Shown here: one piece after another, positions 33,253 to 41,910 of the stretch
Position numbering within the stretch: the stretch's first letter is position 1
Layout: each line of letters starts with the position of its first letter
Source: Streptomyces sp. NBC_00536
GTDB taxonomy: Bacteria; Actinomycetota; Actinomycetes; Streptomycetales; Streptomycetaceae
Length of the DNA: 64,000 nt
Reading direction: 5' to 3'
NCBI RefSeq assembly: GCF_036346295.1
Contig: NZ_CP107819.1
Span: 8,494,001-8,558,000 of the forward strand
Translations under genes and position numbers: made by a program
The notes under the pieces: generated by a model
The model's input: the letters and a program-made list of their open reading frames with translations, nothing else
What the model was told of the DNA's origin: nothing
Database searches by the model: none

Positions 33253-33288
33253 GTGGTTCGCCTCGGCTGGATCTTTGAGGTTGCCAGG

Positions 33289-33665
33289 GTGTGGGTGGAC
33301 TGGGGGAAGGCGAACGGCGGTGCCGTGGAAGTCCCGCTCTACTCGGCCCGCCAGGTAGCCCTACTCCCGGTGGTGCGGCCCGAGGTGGACTGGGCAGCAA
33401 TCCGCCGCACCGCCCCGGGCCGGCGTTCCCTCCTCGCCGCCCTGACCCCGGCCGCCCCGGGGCAGGACGTGGTGTCCCTGGACGACGTCGCCCGGATCGC
33501 CGGAGTGCGGCGCGCGTCAGTCGTCTCCTGGCGCCGTACCTTGCCCGGCGCCCCGCCCCTGACCGCCGGCACCTCCACGCGCCCGCTGTTCGGTCGCGGC
33601 GCGGTCGCGGCGTGGCTCCTGGCCACGGCAAACTCACCATCCCGACCACCGCTTTGGAGAGCTGA
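33289..33665 (+). pseudogene. HTH DNA-binding protein, truncated and frameshifted
   Basis: From GTG 33289 the frame reads DWGKANGGAVEVPLYSARQV, VDWAAIRRTAPGRRSLLAAL, then an HTH segment VVSLDDVARIAGVRRASVVS with WRRTLPGAPPL and RGAVAAWLLA. The family pattern would continue 'hGKl.iP', which appears in the next frame (GHGKLTIPTTALES, stop 33663-33665) if one base is missing near 33622. Without that shift the frame fuses to the following gene. The N-terminus is probably cut where the helicase remnant begins. Confidence 0.45.
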
Positions 33666-33666
33666 G

Positions 33667-34005
33667 ATGTACATCGAGGACCCCGAGATCCACATGTACG
33701 ACTGCCCGGGGACCCTGCCCGGAGGCGGCTGCGAGGAGTGCAAGGGCTGGGAGGGCCGCACCTTCGCGGACATCCGGGCCGAACTCGCCGGCACTCCAGC
33801 GGCGGCTACCGTGCCCGCCTCGCGCAGGGACTCTCCTGCGCTGGAGGCGGCCCGCGCTCCCCACCACGGCGACCACTGCGAACGCGTCGTCTACGAGGGC
33901 GGCACCTGCACGTGCGACGGCGTGGACGATTACGACCGGGAACCGGCGAACATGATCGACCTGGAGGACGGAGTCCACTCCTGGTGGTGCCACCGTTCCG
34001 GATGA
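33667..34005 (+). CDS. Hypothetical Cys-rich protein, 112 aa
   Basis: ATG 33667 follows GGAGAGCTGAG directly. The protein starts MYIEDPEIHMYDCPGTLPGG and has CEECKGWEGR, HHGDHCERVVYEGGTCTCDG, and ends HSWWCHRSG. Seven Cys and several His suggest one or two zinc sites. It was probably translated in tandem with the HTH gene upstream. Such paired small genes are common on Streptomyces mobile elements. No function is known. Confidence 0.6.
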   Translation: MYIEDPEIHMYDCPGTLPGGGCEECKGWEGRTFADIRAELAGTPAAATVPASRRDSPALEAARAPHHGDHCERVVYEGGTCTCDGVDDYDREPANMIDLEDGVHSWWCHRSG

Positions 34006-34084
34006 CGGTGGCTCCTGTCAGTGGCGTCGGCCGGCCCTGACGTTCCTTGGGCCCCGTCGTCAGCAGCGCCGCAGTGGCCTGTGT

Positions 34085-34312
34085 TCACTCCTCGTCGCCG
34101 CCCGGACTCCAGACGGCCGGCCCGCCGCCGCGCCACTCGATCAGCAGGGGATCGTCCAGGCGGACGTTGTCCGGGTCCAGGCCGGCCCGCCGCAGGAACT
34201 CCAGGAGATCGGCGGGGCCGAGGGCGCGGCCGAGTATCTCGCCGTCGCAGCGCACCCGGCGCCCGCCCTCGGCGTCCGGCGGATAGATGACCACGCGTAG
34301 AGCAGGGCTCAT
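34085..34312 (-). CDS. Hypothetical protein, 75 aa
   Basis: From ATG 34312, right after GGTGGAGGG, the protein reads MSPALRVVIYPPDAEGGRRV, RCDGEILGRALGPADLLEFL, RRAGLDPDNVRLDDPLLIEW and ends acidic. The order strand-strand-helix-strand with RVV(I)YPP and LIEWRGGGP suggests a small alpha/beta domain. I have seen similar short proteins in Streptomyces accessory regions but know no function. It is convergent with the Cys-rich gene. Confidence 0.6.
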   Translation of the reverse strand: MSPALRVVIYPPDAEGGRRVRCDGEILGRALGPADLLEFLRRAGLDPDNVRLDDPLLIEWRGGGPAVWSPGGDEE

Positions 34313-34609
34313 CCCTCCACCCTGCCGCTACTCGCTCATTCCAGCACTCCGAGGGCGGCCGGTCGCCTGAGCACCCACGTTGTCGGCCGGGCGTTCCGGT
34401 TCGCGGGGGGACGTCGTTGACCCGGCGTGATCCGTACCCCGCGCATTGCGCTCGCGGCCGCCATTGGCGTCGCGGCTGACCCGTCTCAACTTTGACGAGT
34501 TTCAAAGATTCCTGATGCTGTTCGTCAAGCCGCGGCGCACGCTTGAGGTAGCGGGCAGGATGTGTCGGAGGTGCGCGGTACAGTCCGTTCATCCGACTGG
34601 GGAGGGCTC
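34313..34609. other. Intergenic with a possible remnant
   Basis: About 300 bases. One plus frame contains LTRLNFDEFQRFLMLFVKPR without a start, perhaps a fragment. Nothing else is supported. Confidence 0.3.
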
Positions 34610-35047
34610 ATGGGGACCAAGTGGAGCTTGACGATCGACTGCGCGTACCCGGCGAAACTGGCCGCGTTCTGGGCGCTGGCGTTGGGCTACGAGGAGAAGC
34701 CCGCGCCCGCGGGGTTCGGGAGCTGGGAGGAGTGGTTCTCGCATCATGAGGTTCCGGAGGACGAGTGGGATGACGGGGCGTACCTCTCAGATCCGGACGG
34801 CGTGGGCCCCACCTTGTCCTTCCTGAAGGTGCCGGAGCCGAAGGTGGCGAAGAACCGGCTGCATATCGACGTGCAAGTTGGTGGCGGCCGTGAAACCCCG
34901 TGGGAGGTGCGCTGGCCGCGCGTGGTCGAGGCGGTGGAGCGGTTGACCGTTGCGGGCGCGACCGTGGTCCGCGAGGACGAGTTGCAGGGCAGGCCGGATC
35001 ACGTGGTGATGGCAGACCCGGAAGGTAACGAGTTTTGCCTGGTCTGA
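34610..35047 (+). CDS. VOC (Glyoxalase_6-like) family protein
   Basis: A 145-aa protein from ATG 34610 with GGGGAGGG upstream. It shows the same pattern as the protein at 27102: LTIDCAYPAKLAAFWALALG, YLSDPDGVGPTLSFLKVPEP, NRLHIDVQVGGG, and VMADPEGNEFCLV. The metal-binding His and Glu positions are kept. Between strands it carries EVPEDEWDDGAYLSDPDG, a variant with extra acidic residues. Substrate unknown. It lies next to an intact IS110, so may have travelled with mobile DNA. Confidence 0.8.
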   Translation: MGTKWSLTIDCAYPAKLAAFWALALGYEEKPAPAGFGSWEEWFSHHEVPEDEWDDGAYLSDPDGVGPTLSFLKVPEPKVAKNRLHIDVQVGGGRETPWEVRWPRVVEAVERLTVAGATVVREDELQGRPDHVVMADPEGNEFCLV

Positions 35048-35095
35048 CGGGGTCGGTCGGACCAACTGGCCGCGCGCAGTGTGTCGCGTCCCTTC

Positions 35096-36286
35096 CTATG
35101 CGGCAGCCCTTGCCGGCGGAGCTGGCTCGTAGCGCCGTCCGTCGCGCAGAAGCGCCCAGATGACGTTGACGCGACGCCGGGCCAGGGCGAGGACGGCCTG
35201 GGTATGGCGTTTGCCCTCGGCGCGCTTGCGGTCGTAGAGGCGCCGCGATTCCTCGCAACAGCGGATGCTGATCAACGCGGAGGTGTAGAAGACGCGCTGG
35301 AGCTTGCGGTTGTAGCGTTGCGGGCGGCGGAGGTTGCCGCTGATCTTGCCGGAGTCACGGGGTGCGGGCGCGACTCCACCGAAGCCGGTGAGGCGATCGG
35401 GAGTGGCGAAGGCGTCCATGTTCCCGCCGGTGGCGGCCAGGAACTCGGCCCCGAGGATGGGACCCAGGCCCGGCAGGCTGGCGAGGATCTCTGCATCGCG
35501 GTGCTCGCGGAACCGGGCCGCGATGAGCTTGTCCATCTCGGCTACCTGCTGCTTGAGGGCTATCGCCTGGGCGGCCAAGGTGTGGACCATCCAGGCTGCC
35601 GTCCTCTCGCCCGGGACGCTCGTGTGCTGGCTGCCGGTGGCCTCCAGCGCAGCCTCGGCGATCTGGCCGGCGCCACGAACGCCGCGGTTCCGCAGCCAGC
35701 TCTCCAGCCGCTTGGTGCCCAGGCGCCGCAGGGCGGCCGGGGTCTGATAGCCGGTCAGCAGCGTCAGCGGCCCGGCATTGGTGAGGTCCAGGGCCCGGTC
35801 CAGCGCGGGGAAGATGCCGGTCAGGAGGGCGTGGAGGCGGTTGACGGTGCGGGTGCGGTCGGTGACCAGGTCCGAGCGGTGGGCGGTGAGGATCTTGAGG
35901 TCAGTGGCGACCTCGTCGCCGGTCCGCAGGAGCTGCAGGTCGCGGCGGATGCGGGTCTGGTCGGCGATCACCGCCGCGTCGTTGGCGTTGGTCTTGCCCT
36001 CGCCGCGGTAGCCCTCGGAGGCGCGGTTGATGGCCCGTCCGGAGATGTAGAAGGCGCGCTGGCCGTGGCCCATGAGCACTGCGATCACCAGGGCGGCTCC
36101 GCCGTCGGCCAGGTCGATGCCCCAGGTCACCTCGTCGCCCAGGTCCAGGACGTCGGCGAGGAGTTGGAGGAGCTCCGGCTCGTCGTTGGCGACTCGTCGC
36201 GAGAGCAGCCGGCGGCCGTTCTCGTCGATGACCACGCAGTGGTGGTGGGTCTGGCCTGCGTCGATACCGGCCCAGATGGCGGCCAC
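35096..36286 (-). CDS. IS110 DEDD transposase (recombinase)
   Basis: A 396-aa protein with the RuvC-like N-terminal domain: WAGIDAGQTHHHCVVIDENG (first Asp), VTWGIDLADGGAALVI and KTNANDAAVIADQTR. A coiled-coil middle and the C-terminal Tnp_20 domain follow (ILASLPGLGPILGAEFLAAT, LTGFGGVAPAPRDSGKISG). IS110 recombinases use a bridge RNA transcribed from the element end to choose target and donor. Length and motifs are complete, so the element may be active. It starts at ATG 36286 next to GGAGGAACC. Confidence 0.9.
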   Translation of the reverse strand: MAAIWAGIDAGQTHHHCVVIDENGRRLLSRRVANDEPELLQLLADVLDLGDEVTWGIDLADGGAALVIAVLMGHGQRAFYISGRAINRASEGYRGEGKTNANDAAVIADQTRIRRDLQLLRTGDEVATDLKILTAHRSDLVTDRTRTVNRLHALLTGIFPALDRALDLTNAGPLTLLTGYQTPAALRRLGTKRLESWLRNRGVRGAGQIAEAALEATGSQHTSVPGERTAAWMVHTLAAQAIALKQQVAEMDKLIAARFREHRDAEILASLPGLGPILGAEFLAATGGNMDAFATPDRLTGFGGVAPAPRDSGKISGNLRRPQRYNRKLQRVFYTSALISIRCCEESRRLYDRKRAEGKRHTQAVLALARRRVNVIWALLRDGRRYEPAPPARAAA

Positions 36287-36394
36287 TTGGTTCCTCCGTG
36301 CGTCGGACTGTGCGGACGTACCACGGACGACGTCGCTGTCGATTCCCTACCGAGCGATCGAGTCGCAATTCCTAATTGGCAGCCGAGTCGTCGT

Positions 36395-36462
36395 GGGGCG
36401 TCGGGCGGCCAATCGTTGGTAGCCACAAGCGGCAGAAGTCTGAAAGCCACACCCGACGCCCC
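36395..36462 (-). ncRNA. Candidate bridge RNA stem-loop of IS110 element 1
   Basis: GGGGCGTCGGG (36395-36405) and CCCGACGCCCC (36452-36462) are perfect inverted copies separated by 46 bases, within the non-coding end upstream of the transposase. IS110-group bridge RNAs lie there and consist of stems holding internal binding loops. Structure fits; expression is not shown. Confidence 0.45.
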
Positions 36463-36568
36463 TGGGTGGGAGAACCATACGAAGGGCTCGCCCGGTCCCG
36501 CAGAACAACGTAGGGAAGTCTGAGCGACGCAGGTGCTGCGCCGGCGCTCGCGCAGATGGCGATGCGGC

Positions 36569-36967
36569 TCAGCTGTCCGGACCGCAGACGGTGCCACCGG
36601 GCTGTTGGCGGGAGTACCGGACGATGGCTTCCTGCGAGCTCGAAGATGCGCTGCCATCGGCGGGGGTGAGGGTGTAGAAGGCGATGATGGAGCCCTCGGT
36701 GACGGCATCCAGGACCCCGTCCCAGGGGATGGTGTAGCTGACAGAGGTGGTGTCGGCGGTGACGGTCACGGCGCCCTGGGTCTGCGCGACCAAGGTCTGC
36801 CCGGCGGTGTCGCTGCAGACCGTGACTTCAAAAGTGACTTGGTCGCCGGTCGTGAACGGTATGTGGTCCACCACGACGAGGACGCCATTCCAAGGCTTCT
36901 GCAGACAGCCGATCCAGCCGGGGGGCTCCTCAAAGGGGAACTCCGGGAAGTCGAGTTCGATTGACAT
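36569..36967 (-). CDS. Hypothetical beta-rich protein, 132 aa
   Basis: The in-frame ATG at 36967 (CAGGAGCC upstream) is preferred to 37219, whose extra N-terminal part has no coding character. The protein starts MSIELDFPEFPFEEPPGWIG and continues with strands LVVVDHIPFTTGDQVTFEVT, GAVTVTADTTSVSYTIPWDG, and VTEGSIIAFYTLTPADGS, ending VCGPDS. It looks like a single Ig-like beta-sandwich without signal peptide. Similar modules occur in surface or toxin-associated proteins of other bacteria, but I cannot name the family. Confidence 0.5.
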   Translation of the reverse strand: MSIELDFPEFPFEEPPGWIGCLQKPWNGVLVVVDHIPFTTGDQVTFEVTVCSDTAGQTLVAQTQGAVTVTADTTSVSYTIPWDGVLDAVTEGSIIAFYTLTPADGSASSSSQEAIVRYSRQQPGGTVCGPDS

Positions 36968-37733
36968 GCAGGCTCCTGGTTGTCGGAGAGGCAGGCCGGA
37001 GGTCGCACCCCCGCAGCACCCATGCCGCTCAAACTTCGATGGCACGAACCTACTGATCATCAAGCTTCGATGGCAAAGATCGATCTTCGCTGTCACGGGA
37101 GTGCGCCACGAGGCGCTACGCAATCGAGTGGAGGTGGAAGACCTTCTCTGCCGGGCCGTCGCAGCGGTCTGGTGAAGCAGGGGGCAGCCTGATCCGGGGA
37201 ACGCCGGGGAGGGTGGCAAGCAGCCCCCGACAACGGCGGGACGTGCCGGGACTACCGGACGGTGCGGGCCCGTCTAGCGAGGTCAGAAGGTGTAGCGAAA
37301 GCGAACCAGTGGTTGAAGCTCCGTAAGCAGCGAGCCGGCTCAAACCTGGTGGATACGGGCCGGTATGCAGCGCGTGACCTGCTTGTCCTCGGACGGGTGG
37401 GTCAACTCCGAAGCCGGATTTCCTGTTCCGGTGGGGAGGCCATGTTGAAAGCCTGCGGCGTAGGCGTGGCGATGTTGCCGGAGTAGAGCTGGGCGTCTCC
37501 CTGACCGATCGATTGTGTGGTGAACGTGGGAACCATCCGCGGTCGCCCGAGCCGCCGGACAGCCGGTTCGGTGGTGGGCAGGTCCGTTGCCGACTGATGG
37601 CCGTGGGTGGGGCGGAGGCCCCGTAGTAGTCGCGGGAGTAACGACCCGTCGTGGAGACCGGGAACGCCGGTCGCAGGGCAAAGGGGGCCAGCAAGTCAGT
37701 GGCCGAAGCACTGGAATGTCGGGAGGGGCGCCG

Positions 37734-39164
37734 GTGAATACCGACGAGCTGGAGCGCGCCTTGTATGAGGCGGAGCGTCAGGTACTGAAGATCCAGACCA
37801 AGCTGCACCGTTGGGCTCGTGATGATCCTCATCGCAGGTTCGACGACCTGTTCAATCTCGTTGCCGATCCCGGCTTCCTGCTGGTGGCCTGGGATCGGGT
37901 GCGGGGTAACAAGGGTGCACGCACGGCCGGGGTGGACGGACGCACGGCGTCGTCCATCGCGCTGTGGGTCGGCGTCGAGGAGTTCCTCGACGTACTGCGG
38001 TCGCAGATCAAGGACCGCAGTTTCCAGCCCATGCCGGTGCGGGAGCGGATGATCCCCAAGGCGGGCGGCAAGCTCCGCCGTCTGGGGATCGCGACGATCA
38101 CCGACCGGGTGGTGCAGGCGTCCTTGAAGCTGGTGCTGGAGCCGATCTTCGAGGCGGACTTCCTCCCGTGTTCCTACGGGTTCCGCCCGAACCGCCGGGC
38201 TCATGACGCGGTGGCCGAGGTGCGTCTGCTCACGTCCAAGAAGTACGAGTGGATCGTGGAAGGCGACATCAAAGCCTGCTTCGACGAGATCTCACACACC
38301 GCTCTCATGGAGCGGGTGCGGGCACGAGTCGGGGACAAACGCGTCCTGGCCCTGGTGAAGGCGTTCCTCAAGGCGGGCATCCTCAGCGAGGACGGCCAGC
38401 TGCGGGACAACGACACCGGCACCCCGCAGGGCTCGATCCTCTCGCCGTTGCTCAGCAACGTCGCTCTCTCGGTCCTGGACGAGCACATCGCCCAGGCGTC
38501 GGGAGGCGCCGGAACTGACCTCAACGAGCGCCGCAGGCGTCGACGCCGAGGTCTGCCCAACTACCGGCTGGTCCGGTACGCGGACGACTGGTGCCTGATG
38601 GTTCACGGCACCAAGGCAGACGCCGAAACGCTTCGCGAAGAGATCGCGGAAGTCCTCACCACGATGGGCTTGCGCCTGTCGCCGGAGAAGACTCTGATCA
38701 CCCATATCGAGCAGGGCCTGGACTTCCTCGGCTGGCACATCCAGCGCCACCGGAAACCAGGCACCAACCGGCACTACGTCTATACCTACCCGGCCAAGAA
38801 GGCCCTGCGGGCCGTCATGGCCAAGGTCAAGACACTGTGCCGGGAGGTCGGCACGAACCAGCCGCTCGACGCCCTGCTTGTCCGGATCAAGCCGGCAGTA
38901 CGGGGCTGGTGCGCCTACTTCCGGCCCGGGGTGTCCTTCGCGACCTTCTCCTACCTGCGCAACTACATGTGGCACACGGTTTGGAGATGGGCCCAGCGCA
39001 AGCACCCCAAGACGGGCCGGAAGAAGATCTTCCGCCGCTACTGCGGTCGCAGATCATGGTGGACCGGGGAGACCCGGGAGTTGTTCAACCCGATCACGGT
39101 AGGCACCACTCGCTACCGCTACCGGGGACTGACGATTCCCACTCCCTGGGACGCCACGGGATGA
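37734..39164 (+). CDS. ltrA: Group II intron reverse transcriptase/maturase
   Basis: A 476-aa protein. GTG 37734 is chosen because GGAGGGG is properly spaced (ATG 37716 lacks one). RT motifs: ARTAGVDGRTASSI, RMIPKAGGKLRRLGIATITD, SYGFRPNRRAHDAVAEV, DIKACFDEISHT, TGTPQGSILSPLLSN and the catalytic YADDW (282-286). Domain X follows (LVRIKPAVRGWCAYFRPGVS). It ends in a basic region (RRYCGRRSWWTGETRELFNP) without an HNH nuclease, so reinsertion would use a replication-fork route. Catalytic residues are all present. Confidence 0.9.
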   Translation: MNTDELERALYEAERQVLKIQTKLHRWARDDPHRRFDDLFNLVADPGFLLVAWDRVRGNKGARTAGVDGRTASSIALWVGVEEFLDVLRSQIKDRSFQPMPVRERMIPKAGGKLRRLGIATITDRVVQASLKLVLEPIFEADFLPCSYGFRPNRRAHDAVAEVRLLTSKKYEWIVEGDIKACFDEISHTALMERVRARVGDKRVLALVKAFLKAGILSEDGQLRDNDTGTPQGSILSPLLSNVALSVLDEHIAQASGGAGTDLNERRRRRRRGLPNYRLVRYADDWCLMVHGTKADAETLREEIAEVLTTMGLRLSPEKTLITHIEQGLDFLGWHIQRHRKPGTNRHYVYTYPAKKALRAVMAKVKTLCREVGTNQPLDALLVRIKPAVRGWCAYFRPGVSFATFSYLRNYMWHTVWRWAQRKHPKTGRKKIFRRYCGRRSWWTGETRELFNPITVGTTRYRYRGLTIPTPWDATG

Positions 39165-39198
39165 GAACAACCACCACGAAGCCCTCGGGGCTTGTGGA

Positions 39199-39233
39199 GA
39201 GCCGGGTGCGGTGCCAAGTCGCATGCCCGGTTC
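39199..39233 (+). ncRNA. Group II intron 2 domain V
   Basis: Hairpin GAGCCGGGTGCG...CGCATGCCCGGTTC with the domain V shape, 35 bases after the reverse transcriptase stop. This is the ribozyme core. Confidence 0.7.
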
Positions 39234-39322
39234 GGGAAGCGGCTCCGGGGAAACGGGCCGGTCGAAAGACCGGAACCGCGCCCCGGGCCGACTTCACCAC
39301 CGACCGCACGTGCTGTGACTCA

Positions 39323-39357
39323 GCGCCGTAGTTGGCCCCTCCGGCCAACTACGGCGC
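39323..39357. terminator. Hairpin terminator
   Basis: Perfect 15-bp stem GCGCCGTAGTTGGCC / GGCCAACTACGGCGC with a 5-base loop, 96 bases beyond the end of the minus-strand SMI1/KNR4 gene and just outside the intron. Confidence 0.7.
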
Positions 39358-39452
39358 ACAGCGGGAAGACCGGTTCGGGGCTGGCAGCGGTCCCCTGGTC
39401 GGATGGTCGGCGGCCGGGGTACGTTCTTGCGACCAGTTGCTTGCCCTCCTGG

Positions 39453-40853
39453 CTACGCCAGCGGTCCGAGATCTCCTTCGAGGACCGTCTGGATGATCTG
39501 GGGCCGGTCCCAAAGGGCCAGGATCTCGTTCGCGATGGCCACGATCGGCACGGGGGCCTGGTCGCCGTGCACCTCGATGGCTGCGGCCGACAGGCTGCGC
39601 GGTACGGCTCCAGCGTCCAGGAGAACCCTCCACTCCTCTGGGCCGAGCTCCAGGAACTCCAGCCCCGTGAGCTCGGCGATCTCCAACGGGTCGGCCAGGG
39701 TGCCGGGGTAAGCGGTGAGGGTGCGTAGGCGGGGCAGCCCGGCGACGAGGGCGAGACTGAGCGGCGCATCGTCCCACACGCCTATGGACAGGGCCTCCAG
39801 GCCAGGGTGCGCGGCGGCCTGGATGCTGGTCAGGCTTGCGATGTTGACCCTGGCAACGGCAGGAGGCCGCTTCTCTCGGGGTCTGGGCTCCGCGCCGAGT
39901 CGGCCCAGCACCAGGTCAGTGAGGGAGTGGGCAACGAGTTCGGCGCCGATACTTTCCTCGTGGGAGAGCATGATGACTTGGCCCGTGTGTCCGCGGGGGC
40001 CGGGCGTCAGATCCACGGCCAGCCGGTCTCCGCCCCCGTTGTCGCCGAAGGCGATCCAGCCCGGTGAGCCGACGAGGCCCTGCACCATGGCGTCGGGCCG
40101 AGTGACGACCGCCTTCGTCGCCGCGAACTCCCAGCGACAGTCACGCGACGCCGCGTCGGCGACGTACAAGCTGTCGAGATCGAACAGTTCGCATCCGACC
40201 GCTTCGCACTCGCTTATCGCTGCTTCGTAGTCGTCACCCAGGTCCTCCCACCGTGCCCGCGTCACCCGGTAGAGGGTCTTGAGCTCGTCGGGGAGCGCGA
40301 CGCCCAGGCGTGATTCGGCGGCGGATATCTCTTCCTCCGTCGCGCCGATGGCGTGCGGCAAGCGTTCACGCAGTGTCCGCTCCAGCAACGCCAGGTCCGC
40401 CGAAGGGGCAGGCGCTGCCCCAGGAGCCGGTTCAGGGAGACGGCGCCAGGGCTCGGGGAGAGCACCGTCGACCAGGATGAGCGCCCCCGGGTGCGGGGTA
40501 CCTATGCCGGGTTCGACGGCGGGGCTGGGACCCAGCAGGCGGAGCATGGTCTTCCCGGTCGGGTGTATCTCCGCCGTGAACGAGACGTCGTCGACTCCAG
40601 TGGCCGCAAGCGCGCCCTGCACCCGCTCCACCGCGTCGAGCTCCTCCCGCATGTCCTCTACCTGAGCGGCCCGACCGGGCGGCGGCATCCGTCGCGTCAG
40701 AGCCAGACTCCAGCCCCCTCGCCCTATACGCCCGGCCACTCGAACGGGCCTGGCAACGTGCCCCCGCGCCTGTTCGGCCAGAAGGAGCCGCAGCACCGGC
40801 TCCCATGTCGCGAAGTCGCCTATCGATGCAGTGGAGAGCCTCTGATCAACCAT
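39453..40853 (-). CDS. SMI1/KNR4 family protein, long form
   Basis: A 466-aa protein. ATG 40853 (MVDQRL) is chosen because the same 26-base segment spans the start of the neighbouring paralogue. The SMI1/KNR4 domain is central: AIGATEEEISAAESRLGVAL, PDELKTLYRVTRARW, and later WIAFGDNGGGDRLAVDL. The N-terminal 140 residues are a separate domain and the C-terminal part has leucine-rich repeat-like spacing (LEALSIGVWDDAPLSLAL, LTGLEFLELGPEEW). SMI1/KNR4 proteins in bacteria are often immunity proteins of polymorphic toxins. No toxin gene is visible beside it. Confidence 0.8.
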   Translation of the reverse strand: MVDQRLSTASIGDFATWEPVLRLLLAEQARGHVARPVRVAGRIGRGGWSLALTRRMPPPGRAAQVEDMREELDAVERVQGALAATGVDDVSFTAEIHPTGKTMLRLLGPSPAVEPGIGTPHPGALILVDGALPEPWRRLPEPAPGAAPAPSADLALLERTLRERLPHAIGATEEEISAAESRLGVALPDELKTLYRVTRARWEDLGDDYEAAISECEAVGCELFDLDSLYVADAASRDCRWEFAATKAVVTRPDAMVQGLVGSPGWIAFGDNGGGDRLAVDLTPGPRGHTGQVIMLSHEESIGAELVAHSLTDLVLGRLGAEPRPREKRPPAVARVNIASLTSIQAAAHPGLEALSIGVWDDAPLSLALVAGLPRLRTLTAYPGTLADPLEIAELTGLEFLELGPEEWRVLLDAGAVPRSLSAAAIEVHGDQAPVPIVAIANEILALWDRPQIIQTVLEGDLGPLA

Positions 40854-40867
40854 GCGCAGACCGTACG
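40842..40867. repeat. 26-bp direct repeat spanning the SMI1 gene start, copy 1
   Basis: Identical to 41707-41732. It covers the start codon and about 14 bases upstream of each of two SMI1/KNR4 genes; similarity fades further upstream. Confidence 0.7.
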
Positions 40868-41028
40868 CGGGGCCGCTGACATCAGAAGGCACCGGCCCCA
40901 CATGCCGCGGGCAGGCCACTGAACAGTACGTGCCAGCGAGCGTGCATACGTCGGGCCAACCATGGCGCTCAAGGCCAACTACGGCACTCATCGTGTCGAC
41001 GGCGAAGTGCCGTGCCCGCCATCGGGCG

Positions 41029-41718
41029 TCAGGCGTTCGGATCTCGTTGGTGTGCGGTGAGCTCCGCTTCCTGCAGCCAGTCGGTGTACCAGCGGGTGAA
41101 GGTGACCGGCTTCCCGCCCTGGTCGAGGAGCGGGACGAGGTCTACGTCGTCTGCCCGGCGGTCGGACCAGATAGTGCCGCGGTGGGCGCCGCTGATGATC
41201 AGCCACTCCCACTGGGCGCAGCCGAGGTGGGAGATCACGATGGCGCCAGCGGTGCGCTCGGGGGCGAACATCAGAGGTTCCCAGCGTTCGTCCCACGCCT
41301 CGATGGCGTCGTCGAAGTCCTCGATCTCCTCGAAGTCTCCCTCTTCTGGACGCGCGGCGAGAAGTGCGTCGAGGGCTTCGGGGTCCGGGCCGTGTTGAGG
41401 AAAGGGCTGAGCGAGCATGGCCAGGTCGGCCAGGTCGGCGCTGTCCCCTTCCCAGCGCCAGCGGCCCTGCACGCGTCGAACGGGAAAGAGGCCGTATGCG
41501 GGACCCGCGCCGCCGGCGCCCACGCAGGTGAGGAAGCTCCGGTAGTCATCCGGCAACCGCACTCCTACCTGCGCTTCGAGGTCGGCGAGCCCGTCATCGG
41601 GCAGTGGGTCTTCCAGGACCCACTGATGCCCGTGAGAGCCGAACACCTCGCCGCTCGGCGGCTGTGCACCCAACGCGACCACACGCTGACGGACACCATT
41701 CCACTGCTGATCAACCAT
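41029..41718 (-). CDS. SMI1/KNR4 family protein
   Basis: A 229-aa protein from ATG 41718 (MVDQQWNGVRQRVVALGAQP). The SMI1/KNR4 domain is evident: LPDDGLADLEAQVGVRLPDD, YRSFLTCVGAGGAGPAYGLF, and AGAIVISHLGCAQWEWLIIS. It ends FTRWYTDWLQEAELTAHQRD. It shares its first codons and the sequence just upstream with the gene at 39453-40853, as expected for an immunity-type gene family spread by recombination. Probably cytoplasmic. Toxin partner unknown. Confidence 0.8.
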   Translation of the reverse strand: MVDQQWNGVRQRVVALGAQPPSGEVFGSHGHQWVLEDPLPDDGLADLEAQVGVRLPDDYRSFLTCVGAGGAGPAYGLFPVRRVQGRWRWEGDSADLADLAMLAQPFPQHGPDPEALDALLAARPEEGDFEEIEDFDDAIEAWDERWEPLMFAPERTAGAIVISHLGCAQWEWLIISGAHRGTIWSDRRADDVDLVPLLDQGGKPVTFTRWYTDWLQEAELTAHQRDPNA

Positions 41719-41732
41719 GCGCAGACCGTACG
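41707..41732. repeat. 26-bp direct repeat spanning the SMI1 gene start, copy 2
   Basis: Identical to 40842-40867 (core TGATCAACCATGCGCAGACC). Confidence 0.7.
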
Positions 41733-41910
41733 GGGAGCCACCGACATCGGACCGGCCCTGCGCGGACGTTGAGAGGTCTGAGCCGCTGAGTGCGCTGGCT
41801 GCCACGAACGCCGTTGTCAGAGGCCTGTTGGACAATCCGGTCCGTGACCGCAGCAGGGGGACCCGCAGTGGCAGGTTCGGTGCGGTCTGAAGGATCACAA
41901 GGAGGATGGA

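Larger units (their letters stand above)
35090..36500 (-). mobile_element. IS110-family element 1
   Basis: An apparently intact IS110: one complete DEDD transposase gene on the minus strand and a non-coding 5' flank of about 200 bases with a strong inverted repeat. IS110 elements lack long terminal repeats, so exact ends cannot be set by eye; the given limits are approximate. Confidence 0.65.
37262..39292 (+). mobile_element. Group II intron 2
   Basis: The 5' end fits GTGCG at 37262, followed by a structured leader. The ORF is 37734-39164, domain V is at 39199-39233 and the 3' end is near GGGCCGAC (39292). About 2.0 kb. It differs strongly from intron 1 in its protein and in lacking an HNH domain. 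Confidence 0.7.

Noticed and set aside
35081..36523. 480-codon plus-strand open frame across the IS110 gene
   Set aside because: Antisense of the transposase; Gly/Val/Ala-rich without any recognisable motif.
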